Source: Bilabrum cf. latius
Lineage: Eukaryota; Bigyra: Bicosoecida; Bigyra; Bicosoecida
Assembly: GCA_965178125.1 (NCBI GenBank)
Contig: OZ237736.1
Coordinates: forward strand, 744,001-808,000
Length of the DNA: 64,000 nucleotides
Direction of reading: 5' to 3'
The notes below the pieces were generated by a model. That model ran no database searches and was not told the DNA's origin. It worked only from the letters and a program-made list of their open reading frames with translations. Numbering within the stretch: the stretch's first letter is position 1; the number at the start of each line of letters is the position of its first letter. The position numbers were made by a program, and so were the translations under genes. This document shows positions 58,449 through 64,000 of the stretch, in pieces.

Positions 58449-61400
58449 ATGTCGGAACTCGATCGGGCTTCCCAGGGTGAAAGCAGCCCACCAAGAACGG
58501 CTACACGGCAACTGGAGGACTTTTTGTAGAACGAAGAAGACAGCGGCGTAGATGATATCGGTATTGACAATGATAGTATTGAAGGGAGCGACATGTAGAG
58601 CGAGCCGGAGGGTGAAGGCACCTAGGGTGGGCATGTAGACCGCCTCCAAGAGTTGCTCGAGGATACCCAAGCTTTTGGCGGCAGCAGGTAGCAAGTGCCC
58701 GAGTCGACCGCATTTGGCGCTGGTGGAATCAATATATCTGCTGCGACTAGTGCGTCGGAGCTAGACCGGTCTGGAGCTCGTGAGAACGAAGAAACTCCGT
58801 CGCCGGGTCACACGAGCGGGCTTCGGCGCGGCCACGATTCCTGGATCTCACCAGACGGCCACGGAGGTATCAGCATCGGTCGCAGGCTTGAAACTCCCCC
58901 ATCAGACGCAAAGAAGGCAGGCCAGGCTGCCCTGGCAGCAAGCACCGCCGAACCGTAGCAATCGGCGGCTGCAAATCCACCTTCGCCACCTGCAGGGGAG
59001 GTTCGGGACTTTGGCGAATTGAAGGGAAATTCTCCGATGGAAACCAGCGACCAAGCTCCCCCGGCAGCCAGCGATCGGGCCGATTCCCATGCCTTGAAGA
59101 ACGACGGAGCGACGATCGGCGGGAGTGGTCATGAGCTGGAGGGGCTGCTCTCGACGCTCGAGCACACGGCCAGGGGGCTGGATGGCGAGGGCGGCGGGCA
59201 GGGTGAGTGGGGTGACGGCCTCGCCGAAGGGCAGGAGGAATCATCGTCAGATAGCACGGGTGGAAGAACTGGCCGCACCGGCAGTCGTGACTAGTAGCCC
59301 GTCTCGCAACCGATCGGCGAGTCCGCCGCAGCTGTGAGCCTATCTGCTGTCACCCACGACACGGCAGGCTCGGGCAATGCAGCGGGGACACGCCATGCCG
59401 GTGCCGGTGCCGGTGCCGGTGCCGGTGCCGGTGCCGGTGCACCTGTCCCCTCGTCCTCTCCCTCCCACAGGCGGCTGCGGGTCTCAAGGTCTGTGTGGCT
59501 GCAGGCCCAGCAAGTGGCCAGCTCGGTGGGGGTGACGGTCCTGAGGGGAGTGAGGCCAGGCACGCCCACTTCGGCGGGTACGCCTGCCGACGTCGTGTCT
59601 GTGCCGGAATCGGCGGTACTCAACGCATTCCAGCGTCTCTCCACGGAGATTTAGGAAGCTCGCCGACGAGCCGCCGCTGCTCGGATCGCGGGCGACAGCG
59701 AAGGAGCCAGCGGGGGGACACCGAGAAGGCACCGGCTGTCCCAGTCCATGCGATCCACGCCGGGCACTCGAGGCAGCAGGAGCGAGAGAGAGGCTGCGAG
59801 CGAGCTGGCTGCTCTGCGGCGGCGACTCGACGAGGCGCACGATAAGCTGAACGCGCAGGTCTCGAAGAGAAAGGCACTGGAGCGGGAGCTCAAGATCAAG
59901 GACGCGGCGGCAGGCAAGACGAAGAAAGCCGCCGAGTAGTCCACCTCACGGGCTAATGCCAGGGTCCGCGCCATCTAGCAGCAGATGCAGGCGGCAAAGG
60001 AGGAGTCGCAGCGCATGGTAGACAGGGCAGTGCGCCTGGCCAAGGAGGCCAACTCGAAGGCCAGCAAGGCGGCCGCCAGCACCGCACAAGAAACGGATCG
60101 CGCGGATCGGGCGGAGGCCGCGCTGGCCCATCTGCGCCAGTCGGCTCGTCGGAGCGGTGCCGCTGGGGCAGCATCGTCAGGATCAGACGCCGATGGCCAT
60201 CGGTCGTCGGAAGCAGCAGGAGAAGCAGGTTCCGCTGACGGGCCTGTCACGCCAACCCGTGCCGGCGGCAGCGGAAGCGGCCCGCCCGGCATGTCTGGCT
60301 CGCCGTCGAGCCGCACACCGCCGGGGCACTCCCCCCTGCGCCCGGCAGGCCCGTCTGCAGGCGGCCTTGCTCCGGCCCAGCAGCACGGTGAGCTGATTGC
60401 AGCGGAGCGTCGGCTGCGCGAGACGATGGATCTGCTCAAGGACGCTGAGAGAAGGGCAGCGATGGCGGAAGGCGAGCTCAAGGAGGTGCGCACTGACATG
60501 GAAGACCTCAGGAAGCAGCACAGGAACGAGACCAGAGAGCTGCAGAGGCAGCTGCAGCAGTCCAAGGAGAAGAAGGAAGTGGCCAGGCTCCGTGGCCTGC
60601 TGGCTGCTGCGGAGAGGGGCGAGGAAGAGGCAAAGCAGAGGCTGGCGAGGGAACAGAATACCGCTCGTGATGATGCCGCGGACCTCAGGGAACAGCTCAG
60701 AGCCGCCATGAAGGAGCTGCGCGAGCTGAGAGAAAAGCGAGTAGCTATGGACGGCGGTGCCACAGGCGCCGAGCCGTCGCCTGCGGGCAAGGGTGCTGGT
60801 GACGAGCCCTTGTAGGCACCAGTCGCAATGCAAGACGGCGCCATGCTGCCCCCTTCCGACGCCCAGGTGCTCCGTCGCCGCGCCGAGGATGCCGAGGGCC
60901 GGGCGCTCGCCGCGCAGCGAGACAGGGATGATCTCAGGGAACAGGCACTCAAGGATGCCGAGGCCCTGCGGCAGCGGATCCAGGACCTCGAGCGGGCCGG
61001 GCGGCTGCTGCACAAGGAGCAGGACACGTCTCACGCCAGGGAACGGCGGCTTAGGGAGCTGACCGCCGAGCTGGTGCAAGCCAAGTCCCAGGCGAACGAG
61101 ACGGAGCACCGCATGCAGCTGCAGGTAGACGACCTCAAGAAGCGCCTCAGGGAGGCGCAGGCAGAGGGCGCCAGGCAGGGTCCTCGCAGCGCTGCCTCCG
61201 CCGAGTATGTTGCGGAGCTCAGGCTCCAGGCCAAGGACGCCGATCGGCGAGCGGGACAGGAGGCCCGGAGGGCGGAGGCAGCGGCGTCCGAGCTGCGCGA
61301 GGCGAAGGACAGGGCGCGCACACAGGTCGCTGAGCTGCAGGAGAGGCTCAAGTCCGCGCAGAGGAAGGCGCGGCAGATGCAGCATGAGGCGGAAGGGGCC

Positions 61401-63395
61401 AGCAAGAAGCTGGAGCAGGAGGTGCAGCGGCAGGTCAGGCAGAAGGAGAGGGAGGTGCGCGTGTTCCGAGAGGTCAGCGGCAGGGCACTGAACGCGACGA
61501 GACCGCAGGACCAGGAGCTCCTCGCCGTGGTGCGCGTGCTTGAGGGAAGGGCCAGCGGGCTGGAGCGGGAGGTGGGGGGTCTCCGGGAGCAGCGCGATGT
61601 GATCGCCAAGGCCCTCAGCAAGGCGTGCGCGGGTCTTCGCGGCGCCGGGCAGGACGCGCTCGCGGTGGAGGTGCAGATGGCAGTCAGGCGAGCTCAGTTT
61701 GCCGCTGCGGGAGGCTCGCGCCATTCAGCGGGGGATGCTGGCAAGGGCGGGGCAAAGGGCGGGGCAATCGGCGGCTCCACCGGCGGCTGGGACGTGCAGG
61801 ACGTGCGAATCGACGCGGTGCGCGAGCGGCTGGCGGCGGAGCAGGAGGGCATGCGGGACCGCGAGGAGGCGCACGAGGCAGCCAGGGAACACGCCACGGA
61901 GCTGGCCGCCTCGCTGGCCGAGGAGGTTAAGCGTCTGGAAACAGAGCTGGCGGAGGTGAAGGGCGAGAGAGATGCACTCCGAGTTGACCTTGGCGCGCGG
62001 CCCTCTGTCCGTCAGTGGAGGGACTCGAGGCGGCAGGTGGAGGAGCTCGAGAGGAGGGTCGAGGCAGCCATGGACCTGGGCGTGACCGTGGAGCAGCTGG
62101 ATGTGAGGTCCAGGGACCTCACTGCAGAAGAGAAGGCGAGGAGGAGGCAGACGCCGACCGCGGTCCTGGCCCGGTCGGACCGCCTGGCGCACAGGCTCGG
62201 CCTGCAGGTGATCGACGCGCTGCCGAGGGACGTGTGCACGGGAATCCTGAGGGAGATCTGCGTGGCGCTGGAACTGTCGGACCCTTACGCGGCTGCCGCG
62301 GGCGTCCGCACCTTGGCGCGTGTGGTGCATGGCCTGCCTCCAGTGGAGGCGTTTCTCTCTGATGCGGTCGAAACCATCTGCGAGGCCACATACGGGCTGC
62401 CTCAGTTTGATGGGGACAGGGCCAGGGGGGCCGAAGCGGGCGCACAGGGCGGCAGCGGGGCAAGTGTCCCGCCGATGCTGCGGGGAGAAGCGCTGGCTGC
62501 GGTCCTGCGGCGCCTGCAGTACATGTGTGACGAGTGCAATCGGTGCGGGGAGCTGCTGCAGCTGCGGCGGCAAGTGGAGCGGGAGCTAGGCGCGAGGGAC
62601 AGAGCTGCCGTGGAGCGGCTCAGTGATATGGACAGGGCCAGAGATGGAGGTGTGGCGAGTGATGGTGTGACGAGTGCGGATGGGTTCACCGATGCTGGGA
62701 TCGTCAAGGCTGTGCGGGGGCTAGTCAGGCTAGAATCAGCTGCGAGCCAACACGGCGCTGTGTACGAAGCGGCAGAGGCGGCGCAGCGGGGCGACCGGAG
62801 CGTGCTGAGCAGCATCGTGAGGCATTACCAGGACCTGTTTGAGGTGCCGAACCTGCAAGGAACGTTCGCCAGCATGTCTCAGCTTCGCTCTGCTGCTTCG
62901 GAGCACACGGCCCTCATGGCTTCACTCCGCGTGGAGCTGGGTCTCCGCGCGGGCGCTGGGGTGGGCCCTGGGTCCGTGGTGGCGGCTGTCCGGCAGCTGA
63001 AGAAAGAGGTCGCGAGAAGCTCTGCAGCGGATGCTGGCGCTGCTGCCGGGGCTCTGTATGCCCTGGCTGGGTCTAAGAGGGCCAGGGGCGCGAGTGGGGC
63101 CGCCAGTGTTCTCCGGGGGGAGGTGCCTGGTCGTGCGCAGGGCAAGGGCACGGGCCAGGGCCAGGAGGCCGGTGCGAAGGGTGGCGTGGTTCGGTCTTCC
63201 GTGGGGGGACTTTCGGCTGCCAGGGGTGAAGATGGAGTGAGAGATGTTTAGGAGGATCGGGTGATGGACGGTGCGGGTAAGGTCGAGCACGGGGCAGCAG
63301 TGTCATCTGATGAGGCTGCTCGTCTTGGCGAGGGTGCTGCGGGCGGTGTTGTTGTGAGCACGGTGCGGGATGCAGCATCTGCTGTTACTGGGTAA
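58449..63395 (+). CDS. large coiled-coil protein, CEP70-like (centrosome/basal body)
   Basis: 1,648 residues, no intron. The N-terminal ~430 residues are acidic and disordered, with a Gly-Ala tract at about 59396-59441. Long coiled coils follow (about 430-800 and 820-1200; for example ELQRQLQQSKEKKEVARLRG). A globular helical region at about 1185-1385 begins RPSVRQWRDSRRQVEELE and continues RDVCTGILREICVALELSD and VHGLPPVEAFLSDAVETIC. That order resembles the C-terminal half of CEP70, a centrosome and cilium protein, but I judge this from memory. Twelve in-frame TAG codons, including a TAG-TAG pair at 59292-59297 and one at 59976 directly before CAG-CAG. Stop is TAA at 63393. If not CEP70, it is another basal-body coiled-coil protein. 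Confidence 0.6.
59396..59441. repeat. hexanucleotide GGTGCC tract coding (Ala-Gly)n
   Basis: About seven tandem GGTGCC units in frame in the CEP70-like gene. It codes the same dipeptide as the tracts in the EF-hand and DUF711 genes but with a different codon pair. Confidence 0.9.
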
Positions 63396-63573
63396 TGTTG
63401 TGAGTCTGGAAATCTTTGATGTTCTCTGTACAAAATGCACCATGGCAAAAATGCGCGGCGCCTAGTAGTACCGGCGGCCAGCAGTAATGCCGTGCGGAGC
63501 CGGACCGAGTGCCAAGGCAACTAGGCCACTCGCTTGCTGCAGGCTCAATCAGGCCTGATACCTACTTGCAAGT

Positions 63574-64000
63574 ATGAGTTCATAGAAGCCCAAAGACTCT
63601 CGCGCAGGCGCGGGTGCATAGGTTGCGCAAAGTAGTCGATCCAAAAAGAAGGTTGCTTCGTTTCCCGCGGCGGCTTTTGACGAACTGGCAGAGCAGCTTG
63701 CTGCTGCAGGATTGATCCGGGCAGAAATAAGATCTCGATTTAAAACGTATCGGGATGCCACGCGCGGCTCGGATGTGGTAGCTTGGCTGCTGGGCCGATA
63801 TGGAGGCCCTGGCGGTCTGTTGCGATCAAGAGGAGCAGCATGCCGCCTCGTGCTAGAGTTGATCCGGCGATCCACGCTAATTCCAGTAGGGGGAAAGATT
63901 ATTGCTTCGGCATCGGCTATTGATAGCGAAGACACAATCATGCGCCTATCAGAGAAATTCGCTCATTTCAGGAAGCAATCCGACGTGTCTTCCATCGTCT
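63574..64000 (+). CDS. DEP-domain protein (5' part; continues beyond window)
   Basis: DEP domains mediate membrane targeting or GPCR/phosphoinositide interaction in signalling proteins. The start ATG at 63574 reads MSS, then TAG. A second TAG is at 63619; after it the frame runs to the window edge. The DEP domain covers about residues 28-115: FDELAEQLAAAGLI, RSRFKTYRDATRGSDVVAWL, then LIRRSTLIPVGGKI. The GSDVVAWLL core is diagnostic. With TAG as a stop the ATG would be useless and the domain would have no nearby start. Identity beyond the DEP domain cannot be told. Confidence 0.8.

Noticed and set aside
60183-61724. 513-codon minus-strand frame antisense to the CEP70-like gene
   Set aside because: Leu/Arg-rich shadow of the coiled-coil codons, with no signal or domain.
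1-64000. A cluster of pseudogenes broken by stop codons
   Set aside because: Only TAG occurs in frame, never TAA or TGA, no frameshifts are needed, and splice sites and domain motifs are intact.
1-64000. Programmed stop-codon read-through or selenocysteine/pyrrolysine use
   Set aside because: Too many sites per gene, no common downstream context, adjacent TAG pairs, and TGA works as the normal terminator.

Overview
This window is a compact eukaryotic nuclear genome segment, most likely from a flagellated protist. I count 21 protein-coding genes. The two at the window edges are cut. Spliceosomal introns are few and short (about 85-190 bases, GT...CAG), and neighbouring genes are often only 100-300 bases apart. 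BBS5, a CEP70-like coiled-coil protein, a NEK kinase, an acylated multi-domain PKG and a giant TIG-domain receptor point to a ciliated or flagellated lineage such as SAR or haptophyte-like algae. The lineage itself is not settled by the sequence.

The main observation is a changed genetic code. Read with the standard code, almost every gene here would be cut into pieces by in-frame TAG. Read with TAG as a sense codon, each set of pieces joins in one frame into a complete protein with correct domain order. By hand count there are about 115 in-frame TAG codons in 20 of 21 genes, and no in-frame TAA or TGA. Of the 19 genes whose 3' end is inside the window, 16 end in TGA, 3 in TAA and none in TAG. 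Alignment from memory with conserved families favours TAG = glutamine (UBR box, FAM177, cadherin, coiled coils, TPR). A few sites (apyrase ACR2, DENN, one TPR) would fit leucine better.

Layout. 1-9122: NEK kinase, ecto-apyrase, secreted GH51 arabinofuranosidase and an EF-hand protein on the minus strand, with a small membrane protein on plus. 9231-14283: cGMP-dependent protein kinase (minus), divergent from BBS5 (plus). 14476-17873: two unrecognised membrane proteins (minus). 17980-20895: GH2 beta-mannosidase (plus). 21122-27028: 1,929-residue DENN protein (minus). 27318-31985: DUF711 protein and a six-exon TPR protein (plus). 32661-47098: a 4,687-residue receptor (minus) with kelch, discoidin, sushi, FN3, cadherin, many TIG domains, a Cys-rich segment and about nine membrane segments. 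47714-51014: helical-repeat protein (minus), divergent from TRAPPC1 (plus). 51777-56922: UBR-box/PHD protein and FAM177 (plus). 57043-58284: probable GPI-anchored secreted protein (minus). 58449-64000: CEP70-like protein and the start of a DEP-domain protein (plus).

Two functional groups stand out. One is cilium/centrosome and signalling: BBS5, CEP70-like, NEK, PKG, EF-hand and the receptor. The other is secretory pathway and cell surface: apyrase, GH51, GH2, TRAPPC1, DENN and FAM177. Nothing suggests co-transcription. No RNA genes, transposons or CRISPR arrays were recognised.
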